This document shows, piece after piece, positions 47,641 to 58,280 of a stretch of 64,000 nucleotides of DNA. The position numbers and the translations under genes were made by a program. Each line of letters opens with the position of its first letter. The first letter of the stretch is position 1. Under the pieces are notes generated by a model, which made no database searches, had not been told where the DNA came from, and saw nothing but the letters and a program-made list of their open reading frames with translations. The DNA comes from Cephalotus follicularis (taxonomy: Eukaryota > Streptophyta > Magnoliopsida > Oxalidales > Cephalotaceae). The stretch lies in assembly GCA_001972305.1 (NCBI GenBank), contig BDDD01000045.1, forward strand, positions 617,040-681,039, given 5' to 3'.

Positions 47641-47689
47641 ATTGTTGGAAGGATCAGACTAACTGTCCAATCTATTGATGCAATTACTC

Positions 47690-48339
47690 AAAGTCAACAC
47701 GAGTTATATATATGCTGGTATGGGACGACTATATATATATATGGATTTGTTAACTGCAATCGTACATGTATTATGCCATGACATGCTTACAACTATTATT
47801 ATTGTTCATTCATATCACAGATATATATTGTTATGAAAAATGTGCATTCATTTCTTATGCACGGGGTTACTACCTCCTTGGCCGTATGGCTAACCCATCC
47901 TTCGTGATAGGACACCTATTGTGTTTAGGTGTAGAGCAAGTAATAGTGGACAAGGACAGAGAGATCAGTGATAGTTGGGATGTATGGATCATGAATGATT
48001 TACTTATGGTTTTATCTTAAGGAATGTATGAGATGTGGATTATGTTATGAATGAATTGTATTAGAATAAGAGATAGATATTGAATGTTTACGAATTGTAA
48101 ATGTTGAGTATTCATGTTAAGGATTTGTACTAAATAGAATGAGCTTATGTATGTCTTGATATATGTATTTTAGAATTAAGAGCATTTGAATGGACACGCA
48201 CATATGTATTGTTAAAGTTTTAAATTGTTATGGTTTTTTCGCTGAATAGAATAAACTTATCTGGTACCCAACTATGAATTAAGTGATCAAACGGACGTTG
48301 GTGATTTCTCGGAACCCCCTACAGGTTCGGGGTGTCACA
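47690..48339 (+). repeat. J: LTR tail (U5) of a Tekay-like family
   Basis: It ends GGTTCGGGGTGTCACA. It contains TTGGCC-GTAT-GGCTAA followed by CCCATCCTTCG (~47876-47905), the same place-marker hairpins as in LTRs A, C and D. No primer site follows, so it is a truncated LTR piece. It abuts the 5' end of G's gag. Confidence 0.75.
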
Positions 48340-49351
48340 AGAAATATGTTAGACAAAAAATTTTGCAAAAAAAAAAAGGTCATTCAAAATCTCGAGTAAG
48401 ATTTCTTTCATTGTTTTTATTTACGCTTTAAACGTCTTGCCAAATGATTAATCTATAAAATAATCGTACTTTTTGATTGAACATTAAAACCTAGGTAAAA
48501 ATACATTAATAAAATTCCCATATTGTAACGACCCAAAATTTATCTATTGTATTTTATTTTATGTTTGGTACTATATGTACCCTATTTGTATTTGTTTGGA
48601 TTGGAGTATTTATACTCATCCTAATTGTTATGGATATACATATCCACTGTTTTATCAGTCGGGTTCGTTACGTTTGAACTTCAGAGTGTAAGGCTACTTT
48701 TATTGTGGACCACATGGACTGAACCCACATAGACCACATATTGCTCTTTAAATTTAACCCACATACCCTTATCTCCCATGATCCTCCTATTTCTCTCGTA
48801 GCCTTGCATTATTAGCTCCTTATCTTCACTTTTCTCCACTTGTTATATAGTACACTAATATACAACACACACATCACTTTACTACATCAAAAAACAAAAA
48901 CAAAACACACTTTCCCTTTATCTCCTCTCACTCTCGTACCCGCCCAGCTACAAAGAAAGAAGTTTTGATCTTCTCCTTACATCAAGAACAACAAAAACAT
49001 TTCTTCAACATCATCCTTGAAGCTTAGCATCATTGGGGATCCTTGGCATGAGTTCAATCTCCATTTTTTGTTGTTATCAACAAACCAAAAGCTTCATGCA
49101 TTTTGGCAGAGTTTCTCTACCAAAAATGCTACTAATTATAATATTTCTACTTGGATAAATTGATTTGTGAACTGATTTGGTGATTAAAAGTGGTTTAGGT
49201 TATTTGTGATTAACGACCTAGAAATGGGATTAGGGTTAAATCAATGGATTCAAGTGGTTATAAACTATTTTAAAGACCCCAATATAACTATACAAACACT
49301 TAATACTAGAAGAAAACGATTTGATAAAAGACTGGATCGAAAATAGCTTTG

Positions 49352-49660
49352 AAAATCAACGTGGACAATACCATTGTCTGTCTAAGCGTTGATGCTTTAC
49401 CCAGAAGCATCGCCGCTTAGTACAATTTATACTTAAAAACCATACGAAACCTGACCAAGTGCTGACGCTTTGATATTAAGCGTCGCCGCTTAACCTACGT
49501 TCTTCTTGATGCTAAGAGTTGTTGACGGTTGCTAAGTGTGGCCACAAATCGCTGACCTCTAAGTGTCGTCGTTTTAGTCAAATTGTCGTCGCTTAGTACG
49601 TTTTCTACAGAACTGAATTAAGGCTTTAAGCGTCGCCGCTCATGACTGAAGCTCCTCCGC
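49352..49660. repeat. Phased palindrome array, TAAGCGTCGCCGCTTA type (element C)
   Basis: About 13 copies of a core near AAGCGTC|GCCGCTT are centred at ~49357, 49390, 49411, 49463, 49484, 49507, 49523, 49540, 49553, 49567, 49587, 49634 and 49654. Spacings of 20-23 bp recur, mixed with shorter and ~50-bp gaps. Best copies are at 49477-49492 and 49627-49640. It is more decayed than the arrays in A or E. Confidence 0.7.
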
Positions 49661-50233
49661 TTATGCCTTGTTTTTTACTATTTAACTATTTCAATACGTT
49701 TTCAAATATAACTACTTGATCGAATCGATCTTGAGATCACTCAAGCCTTTTAAAAACTGTTTTCTCTCTGCTAAGGCAAGTCATCTTTGATCTTTCTGCA
49801 GATCAATTGATTGTACAACACTATCAATTGACACGATTGGCTAACTGATTCATCAACGAAGTAGAATTTCTTGACTAACTGATTTGGGACTACAGTCCAC
49901 CCGTTGACTGACCTATTCATATTGCATGATTGTATAGTCACTTCGATTGACACTTGATTGATTTGACTGCAACTATAGGCGCTTAGCGATCTCTATTCGG
50001 GCTGGCCAAAAGATGGTTATATGTCCATTGTTTCCCATGTTAGACCTTCACCGCCTATTGGCTTTTACTATTGATTTGTATTAATTGATTGTTCCTATTA
50101 GAGCTACCTCATGACCTTAGTCAGATGTGAAAGGATCGTTATATACCATTTGTTCAACCTGATTGGACTGTCACCAGCCTTCAGGCGATATTATTATTAT
50201 TTAAATAGCCTACTGACAGAACTATTGCCCTCC

Positions 50234-50391
50234 GGTAGAACTTACCACTATGAATACGCTTAGATGACACTTATCGTCGCGTGCACGATGACACTTTCCA
50301 TCGAGGATGCACTTGGCAACACTTACCACCAAGTATGCACCCAAGTGGCACTTACCACTGAGTAGGTACTTAGTCGGCACTTAGCACTAAG
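50234..50391 (+). repeat. C hairpin array: conserved CACTTA loops, variable paired stems
   Basis: Units of ~30 bp share a CACTT(A) loop, but stems differ and still pair. GGTA/TACC is at 50234 and 50243. CGATG/CATCG is at 50286 and 50299. ACTTGG/CCAAGT is at 50311 and 50329. AGTGG/CCACT is at 50344 and 50355. CTTAGT/ACTAAG is at 50369 and 50386. A weak sixth unit lies near 50263. It occupies the same part of the LTR as D's array, but loop and stems are unrelated to D's. Confidence 0.8.
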
Positions 50392-51372
50392 AAGGCCCAG
50401 TGGAACTAATCTATCGATCTAAATCTACTAGGTCGGGTCTAGCCGTCCTCTCTACAAGACTACCTTCTGGGGGTTAGATTGTCACTTGATTTGACTTGAT
50501 TTGACTTGTACACATTTGAGGTCACACGCTCTATAGGAATTACTTGATTTGATTGGATTTGAGGTTAGTGTACTCGCACTCTACTATTGATTGTCTGTTA
50601 GATGATTGATAGGACTGATGATATTAGATCCCACTCTTATACACCGGGATGAAACAATTGTATACGACTAGTACATCAAAATAGTCATTCATACATTTTA
50701 CTTGCCATACATCATTACTGTACATTTGACATTTGACACTGTGCACTTGCACACTTACATGATAATGTATATTTGTACATAGCATAATCTGCGCAGGGGG
50801 ATGTATCTAGTTGGCCTTATGGTTGACCCATCTTTTGTGATGGAGACTGTCACACCCCATTCTCTGCAATAGGTAATATAAGACCCGGGGTTGTAGTAAT
50901 TAACATATATTTATATATATTAAGCTTATGCGAAATCGGGAAAATTAAAAACTTTCCAAATCAATTAATAAATTGCGGAAGCATTTAAACATAAGCCGAA
51001 TTAAAATACATAACATGTATCCCATACTACATATTAGTAATTGTCCTACCATAATACAAATATTCAATCGTTAATTGCCCTCAAACGGAGCATGATCAAA
51101 ACATTATCCATTCAATACATAACTCCACCGGTTACGATAAACATTAATCCATTGTTTACGATAACAATTTAACAATCTCCAAAAGGAAATACAATTCCAT
51201 CAATTAGAATTATTATAGCTTTATTCTTCTCCCACGCTTGCCCATATAGGTCTCACTGTATCAGTCAAAAATTGATAGGGTTAGCCGAATCCACTGGCTA
51301 AGTAGGAAAAATATAAATACATTTTGGGGTCAACAATATTAAATGCCATGTAATGAATGCATTATAATGGAA

Positions 51373-51420
51373 TACACACACACACACACACAAACATATA
51401 TATATATATATATATATATA

Positions 51421-51454
<34 letters not shown>
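51373..51454. repeat. Compound microsatellite (AC)n(AT)n(GT)n
   Basis: An AC run, an AT run and a GT run follow each other, making a near-perfect inverted repeat of ~80 bp. The other LTR of B has only a short AT run here (58818-58840). Confidence 0.95.
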
Positions 51455-51456
<2 letters not shown>

Positions 51457-52029
51457 CAACCATGCCAAGTGGCTACATCGACACAATCCAGCAATCATGT
51501 CCTCAAAGGACCAAACAATCCAATCAATCAGTACGAAGAGCGTCGCCATCTTCTGGCCCCGATGTCGTGCTCCTACTCCAGCCCCGTCTCCGGCTGGCTC
51601 GAAGCAGGTCAACAATCCATGTTACTAGCACGGAGGCTAAGTAACCAATATGGGTGTCCCTAGTCATCTCATGGCACCTAGAGCCCAAACCCGCCATTAG
51701 CCGTTAATGGCAACCTCCGCCACGCGACTAATACGGCAACAATCCCAATCACAATCCAACAATCAATCCAAAAAGCAATCCGTTTCAAGTAATTTATAAG
51801 TTATAAAATACTTGAATACTTACATTTGTTCAAAATGTAAATCCAATCCTTAAAACCATTTTCAATCCTTTGAAATATAATATTTCATGTAAAATAATTA
51901 TTTATTTAAAATCATGTATGGACTTTCCAAAATGATAAAACATTTTAGAAGTCAATAACAGTCCAATCAACAATTCAATCCATAACAATATGCAAGCAAA
52001 CATATGCTCAAAATGCAATAGGGTCTAAT

Positions 52030-52416
52030 CGCGTCAACGTGTACCATATAGGCGTTAACTTCCAAAATAGTAACTTTAAGCGTTGCCGTTTAACTTCTAG
52101 GCATCGACGCTTATGACCTTTAAGCGTCGGCGCTTAATCCTTAGGATCCGCGCTTATTAGAAGCTTTATGCGTTAACATGTTGTCACCTTGGCATCGACA
52201 CTTAGGGCAAAGACCCTTTAGTGTCAGCGCTTAACCTCTAGCGTCGACGCTTTAAGGTAGGAACCTTAGGCGTCGATGCTTCACGCGTCCATTTCTACGC
52301 TTAACGAATTATAGCGTTGACGCTTTCCTCTGAGCGTCGACGTTTAACTCAAAATCAATGTTTATTCACCACATAACAATCAAAGCGTCGACGCTTCCCT
52401 CATAAGTGTCGACGGT
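52030..52416. repeat. Phased palindrome array, AAGCGTCGACGCTT type (B 3' LTR)
   Basis: About 16 copies with core GCGTC|GACGC or decayed forms (GCGTTAACGC, GCATCGACGC) are centred at ~52035, 52056, 52084, 52105, 52128, 52148, 52174, 52196, 52225, 52245, 52274, 52318, 52338, 52356, 52389 and 52410. Spacings are mostly 20-23 or 28-29 bp. A smaller cluster lies at 53240-53400. Confidence 0.85.
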
Positions 52417-53553
52417 TCTGCAAACCAAAACATCATCTTCTTCATCTCAACACAATACCAGTGGAATTTAAACTAATCATACATGCAATTCAGTCCAATA
52501 TTTACTCAGAATACAACATGCATTGGCAGGTTAACAGCTTAGGGTAATCATAGCATCAATCACACAATCCAATCAATCCATAACAACCATGTGATTCACC
52601 AATGAACACTTATTACCAATGAACTCAAATTTGCATGTATATAATCCCTACCGTAGATTCCAAGTTAGGAATCGAAGTCCACCTCTTTAAGTCCACTGAC
52701 CAGTAGCTTTCGAGCTTCTCAGCAGCTCCAAATCCGGCCTAGCAGCTCTAACCAAGTTCAACTCCAAGTTCCAAGCTCCCAAGCTTTTATACTGATTCAA
52801 AAATGGAGAAATGTTCTCTCCCTTTCTTTCTTTTTCTTTTCCACTTCTTTCTTGTATTCTCTCTTTCCTTTCTGGTTTTTCCCTACTATTTTCTTTTCTT
52901 CACTTTTTACTTTCTCAACTGAAGGTTGAAGGAGATGAGAGCTATTTTATGCAGGTTACTTTCTCTCTCCCTTTCTTCAGCCCGTTTTGCATGGCACTAG
53001 GTTCCCTCCACTTTGTTTTCCATAAGCTGGATGTGCACAGGTGTCCATCTGCCCTCCACTTTCTTTTCCATTAGCTGCATGTGCATAGGTGTCCATCTCC
53101 TACTTTCATCTGGCCAGAATGGTGTACAGGTGTCCCATTCTTTCACCCCTTTGGTCGCATGACGCACAGGTGGCATTCTAATTCATTTCCCTTGAAGAAA
53201 ATGGTGGACACTTAGTGCATTTGTGCTGTCAGACAGCCTAGGTGTCGGCGTTTATATTGTGGGCGTCGACGCTTAACCCTGTGTACGCATTGGCTTCAAC
53301 GCTTATTTCTGGGCGTTAACGCTTTGAAAGTTTGTACCTTAAGCTCGTGTTTTGCTCTATAGGCATCGACCCTTGCTTCAAGGCGTCGGTGCTTAAGGTC
53401 ATTTCCACTATTTTCAAATCCATAAAACACTTCTAGCATTCTTTACTCAAAATTCAGTGTCACAAGTTGGAAAATTCCACCATTCTCATTAATTCAACAT
53501 TTAATTACAATGGAATTACAACAATACATTGGATAGATATTTGGGACATTACA

Positions 53554-53572
53554 ATCTCCCCTCTTTCAAAGA
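53554..53572 (-). promoter_or_regulatory. B polypurine tract
   Basis: The minus strand reads TCTTTGAAAGAGGGGAGAT immediately before the 3' LTR start. Confidence 0.88.
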
Positions 53573-53599
53573 AATTCGTCTTCGAATCTAAACACTTCT

Positions 53600-56500
53600 A
53601 GAACAAGCATTTCTAGAACAAGTGAGGGTAACGCTCCCGAATATCATCTTCTCGTTCCCACGTTGCTTCATCCGGATGATGGAATTGCTGCTGAACCTTC
53701 ACCATAGGAATGGTTCGGTTCCTCAATACTTGAGTCTTCCAATCCAGAATCCTCACTGGCAATTCCTCGCAGGAAAGATCATCTCGTACCGGGACCATAT
53801 CATAATCCAAGATGTATGATGGATCTCGGACGTAACCTCATAACATGGGAACATGAAAAACATCATGTATACCTGTCAACGCTGGAGGCAAGGCGAGTTG
53901 GTAAGCCACCTCCCCAAGTCTCTCGAGAATATGAAAAGGACCAATATAGCATGGAGCTAGCTTGTCCTTTTTCCCAAATCTCTGTACACCTTTCCACAGA
54001 GAGACTTTGAAAAAAACATGATCTCCGACATCAAACGTCAAAGGTCTCCTTTTCACACTGTCGACGTAACTCTTTTGTCGACTCTGAGCTGCAAGCAATC
54101 TCTCCTTAATCGCTTTGACCTTTTCTGGAGTTTCCTCCACCCGATCCGACCCAAGTATCGGTCACTCACCCACTTCATCCCAACAGATAGGCGATCTACA
54201 TTTCCGTCCATAAAGAGCCTCGTACGGAGCCATACCAATGCTTGAGTGATAACTGTTATTGTACGAAAACTCAATCAAGGGAATATGATCCTCCCATGTA
54301 CCGCTGAAATCAATAACACAAGCGCAGAGCATATCCTCCAAAGTCTGGATGGTACTCGCTGACTGTCCATCTGTCTGTGGATGAAACGTTGTGCTAAAAT
54401 TCAATTTTGTCCCAAAAGCTAACTGGAATCTCTTCTAGAAGTTGGAAGTGAAAATCGAATCTCGATCACACACAATACTAGCAGGAACACCATGCAGTCT
54501 CACAATCTCCTTAATATACAGCCGAGCCAACTTTCTCGCCAAATCAGTAACATGTGTAGGTAGAAAGTGAGCGGACTTTGTGAGTCTATCAACGATAACC
54601 ACACTACATTGTGACAATTCCAAGTCAACGGAAAACCTGAAACAAAATCCATGGTCACGTGTTCCCATTTCCATTTCGCTACCGATAACGACTGCAATAA
54701 TCCCGCTGGTCTCTGGTGTTCAGCCTTGACCATCTGGCAAGTCAAGCACTTAGCAACATACTCAGCAATCTCACACTTCATGCCGGACCACCAATAGTTC
54801 CTCTTCATATCCTTGTACATCTTCGTACTATCAGGATGAATGCTGTAATGAGATTTATGAGCCTCATAAAGTAGCTCATTATTCAATCCTTCATCATTCG
54901 GAAGACAAACCCGTCCTCGATATCTCAGTATGCCATCAGAATGCATGCAAAAGTCTGGTCTTGATCCCAAACTCTCTCGAATTTTCGGTAGTTCAAGATC
55001 ATAAATCTGAGCACTTTTAATCTCATCAAGCATTGATGGCTGTGCTCGAAGGTTAGCAATATATATCCCCGGGGATTGTACAAATGGAGTCCATTTCTGA
55101 AAATCTTCCAACGTCCTCCACTGAGACACCATCGTACTAGTTATCATCGCTTTACGACTCAACGCATCAGCAACAACATTTGCTTTCCCAGGATGATACT
55201 GGATGCTGCAATCATAGTCATTGAAAAATTCAATCCATCTACGCTGTCTCATATTCTGTTCATCTTGGCAGAACATGTACTTCAAACTCTTATGATCGGT
55301 AAATATCTCAAACTGTGCCCCATACAAATAGTGTCTCCATTTCTGAAGAGCAAAGACAATGGCAGCCAATTTGAGATCGTCTGTTGGGTAATTCTCTTCA
55401 TATGGTTTCAGCTTCCTCGAAGCATAAGCAATCACCCTACCACGTTGCATCAATACGCACCCCAATCCTTTACCCGAAGCATCGCTATACATAGCGAAGT
55501 CTTCACTACCATCGGGCAATGCCAAGATAGGAGCAGTAATCAACCGATCCTTCAATTCCCAAAAAACTAGTCTCACAATCCTCATCCCAGATAAACAAAG
55601 TCTTCTTCTGGGTCAATCGTGTCAATGGCACGACAATCTTTGAGAATTTATGGATGAATCTCTGATAGTAACCCATCAACCCAAGAAAACTGCATACTTC
55701 AGTCACATTCTTCAGTTCTGGCCAATCCCAGACAACCTCAGTCTTCGACGGATCCACCGCCGATCCTTCTCCCAAAACTATGTGACCAAGAAAGATCACA
55801 TGATCAAGCCAAAACTCGCACTTACTGAATTTGGAGTATAAGCATTGGTCTCTGAGAATCTGAAAAACTACTCTCAGATGGTGTGCATGCTCCTCCTCAC
55901 TCTTCGAAACCACAAACTAATCCAGATATGGCCGGAACACATCGTTCATCAAAGACATGAATGCTTCCGGTGCATTGGTAACACCAAACGGCATTACGAG
56001 GAACTCATAGTGACCATACCTTGTTCGAAAAGCTGTCTTTTTGATATCTCCTTCCCGTACTCTCAACTGGTGATAACCCGATCTCAAATCGAGTTTAGCG
56101 AATACTCTCGAACCTTGTAACTGATCGAACAATTCCTCAATGTGGGGAACAGGATACTTGTTCTTAACTGTTGACTTATTCAACATCCGATAGTCAATAC
56201 AAAGTCTCATCGACCCATCTTTCTTCTTCACAAATAACACGGGTGCACCGCATGGCGAAACACTGGGTTGGACGAAACCTTTGTCAATCAAGTCCTGCAA
56301 TTGTACCTTCAACTCCATCAATTCTGCAGGAGTCATTCTGTATGGTGCCTTAGAAATAGAAGTTGTACCAGGCACGAGATCAATGACAAATTCCATATTC
56401 CTCTTCGGCGGCAATGATACAAAATTTATAGGAAATACATCAGGAAATTCACTCACAACAGGAATCTCCTCAAGGCTCAATCCTTTCTCTTTTCTACAAT

Positions 56501-57060
56501 CATCACATAAGCCAAATATCATTCGCATCCCTTCTCAAGATACCTCGATGCACGAGTGAAGGATATAATCGGTGTCAAGAACCCTTTGTCTCCCTCAAAT
56601 TGGAATGTAGTACCATCGAACAGACAAAATTCACTATTTTGCTGTAACAGTCCATACAAGCATGATGAGCTGACAGCCAATCCATACCCAAGATGACATC
56701 GAAGTTTCGAATGGTTAATACAATAAGATCCGCATATAATGGAATCCCTGCCATAGAAATCTCACAACTCTTATACACAGAATCTGTACACATGGAATCT
56801 CCAGCAGGTGTACTCACATCGAGAACATATGACATACAATCATGTGTTATGTCCAAACATGATGCAAATCGTGAAGCAATAAATGAATGTGATGCTCCCG
56901 GATCCAACAGTACGCTAACATCAAAACCATAAACATAAAGTGTACCCCCAATAACAAAAGTAGATTTTAGAACCTCTGTTTGAGCAAGAGTAAAGACTCT
57001 ACCTTTCATGATGCTCTTCCCAGTATCCTTCCGCTGCGAAGGTCCAGCTGCAACACCGCT
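53600..57060 (-). pseudogene. pol: B pol (protease, RT, RNase H, integrase, tail)
   Basis: On the minus strand, in order: protease (56600-56960, [23 protein letters not shown]); RT (55600-56470, [49 protein letters not shown]); RNase H (55100-55585, [25 protein letters not shown]); integrase with an H2C2 finger (~54700-54860, [14 protein letters not shown]), core (54162-54674, [18 protein letters not shown]) and C-terminus (53838-54140, KKDKLAPCYIGPFHILER); and a chromodomain-like tail (53613-53810, ATWEREDDIRERYPHLF). It is nearly complete for a Tekay/Del pol but broken in several places. Confidence 0.9.
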
Positions 57061-57079
57061 ATCACTCGCAGGTCTAGTA

Positions 57080-58167
57080 GGCACTGTCACCTGACCTTTC
57101 GGACAATCCCTCGTTAAATGACCGGATGTTCCGCACCATACGCACAATCCATTCTTCACCCAACAATCCATCTATTGATGGCCTGCACGGCCGCAATGAA
57201 AACAAACTCCAGGTTTTGCATTACTCCCCTAACTAGGAGTACCCTGAGCGGCAGACTGCTATGATTTGTTCTTTGATGACTTAGTTGGAGAACCACTACC
57301 TTGCCACTTCGACGAAGCTGGCCTAGACTGTGTGGAGGTTTGTTTAGCTTGTTGGGCTCGGGCTCTCTCCACATGATCTTCATTCTGAATACTCTCCAAC
57401 AACCTCGCCTTTTGGGTGACCTGTACAAAAGTATCCAACTCCATAGCTCTAATCTTTGCCTAAAGATTCGGTCGTAGGCCTTTCAGATACCTCCGAATAT
57501 TTTTCTCCTCATCTGTCACCAGATAGGCTGAATGTCTAGCTAACTCCATGAACTTGGCCTGGTATTCGGCCACTGTCATCTAACCTCGACGCAACTCCAA
57601 GACCTCCGTCTCTCTTCGCTCACGCTCCACATGTGGCACATAAGCCTCCAAGAATTCTGCCCGAAACCTATCCCAAGTATTGTCAAGTCCCATAGACTCC
57701 CACTTCGCCTTGACCATCTCCCACCAATGAGTGGCCTCGCCCCATAAACGATAAACAACAAACTTCAACTTCTGATCATTAGTGCAACCCATCATATCAA
57801 AGATCTTCTCTAGATCTTGCAACCACCTTTCTGCAACAGTAGCATCAAGCTCTCCCTTGAAGATAGGAGGGTTTTGCCTCATGAATCTATCAAGGTTCCT
57901 CCCAAACTGGTTTGCATCGTGCCGCGCACCATGGCTGGGAGCCATGTGCAGTGGCTGAGCCTGTGCGTATAACCGACGCATCTCCTCCATATGAGCTGCA
58001 TTAGCAGCCATCTGCTGCTGGAAGTAGTTAGCTATCCAATCCATCGGATCTCTCCTTTCATTTGCTACCTCAGGAACATTTATATCAGCATCTTCCCCGT
58101 TATTTGCTTCATGGGGAATATTTGGATTGACCGTGCGAGCTCTTCCACTCCTCCTCCTTCCATCCAT
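57080..58167 (-). pseudogene. gag: B gag
   Basis: The start at 58167 gives MDGRRRSGRARTVNPNIP, ~100 bp after the primer site. The gag core (57580-58000) has RFMRQNPPIFKGELDAT and LWGEATHWWEMVKAKW. The CCHC knuckle CVWCGTSGHLTRDC is near 57103-57144. It is homologous to the gags of A, C and D. Broken in the second half. Confidence 0.88.
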
Positions 58168-58264
58168 TTCGTTTCCTATAAGGAAGATGTGATTAGTCAT
58201 CTCAAGGAAACAAGAGTTAATTGCCAAGGAACTTATCCAAGCTAAGCATATAATATTCATATAT

Positions 58265-58276
58265 GCTCTGATACCA
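58265..58276 (-). promoter_or_regulatory. B primer binding site (Met-tRNA)
   Basis: The minus strand reads TGGTATCAGAGC, an exact match to the usual site, four bases after the LTR end. Confidence 0.95.
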
Positions 58277-58280
58277 CTGC

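Larger units (their letters stand above)
37998..47660 (-). mobile_element. G: Tat (Retand-like) element, no 5' LTR found
   Basis: On the minus strand: gag, protease, RT, RNase H, integrase, spacer, antisense gene (+ strand), and 3' LTR at 37998-38488. The plan is that of F, and LTR ends and tract are similar (..TATCA followed by TATGCCCCC). No partner LTR or primer site is seen on the right, where the LTR tail J begins. It is broken at many places and looks older than F. Confidence 0.85.
48534..50847 (+). mobile_element. C: Tekay-like element, first part of the LTR
   Basis: The LTR starts TGTAACGACCC at 48534 and runs for 2,314 bp until element B interrupts it. It resumes at 60911 and ends TGGGACGTCACA at 61252, about 2,650 bp in all. 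Features in order: a CT-rich leader (48900-48945), palindrome array (49352-49660), hairpin array (50234-50391), and a CCATC/GATGG hairpin just before the B insertion. C must be older than B. 48340-48533 to its left has no recognised feature. Confidence 0.85.
50848..53553 (-). repeat. B 3' LTR
   Basis: 2,706 bp. The minus strand starts TGTAATGTCCC and ends GGGGTGTGACA. A TATAAAAG box on the minus strand lies at 52784-52791. Palindrome clusters lie on both sides of it, at 53240-53400 (upstream) and 52030-52416 (downstream). The T/C-rich + strand frames at 52811-53074 are not genes. Confidence 0.92.

Noticed and set aside
51298-51663. His/Thr-repeat and Tyr/Ile-repeat frames
   Set aside because: Products of the AC/AT/GT compound microsatellite.
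52811-53074. Hydrophobic frame resembling a membrane protein (also 60286-60567)
   Set aside because: It lies in B's LTR leader, T/C-rich, repeated in both LTRs, antisense to the element, with no family features.
58261-58280. A tRNA gene fragment near GCTCTGATACCA
   Set aside because: This is the primer binding site of element B; no cloverleaf surrounds it.
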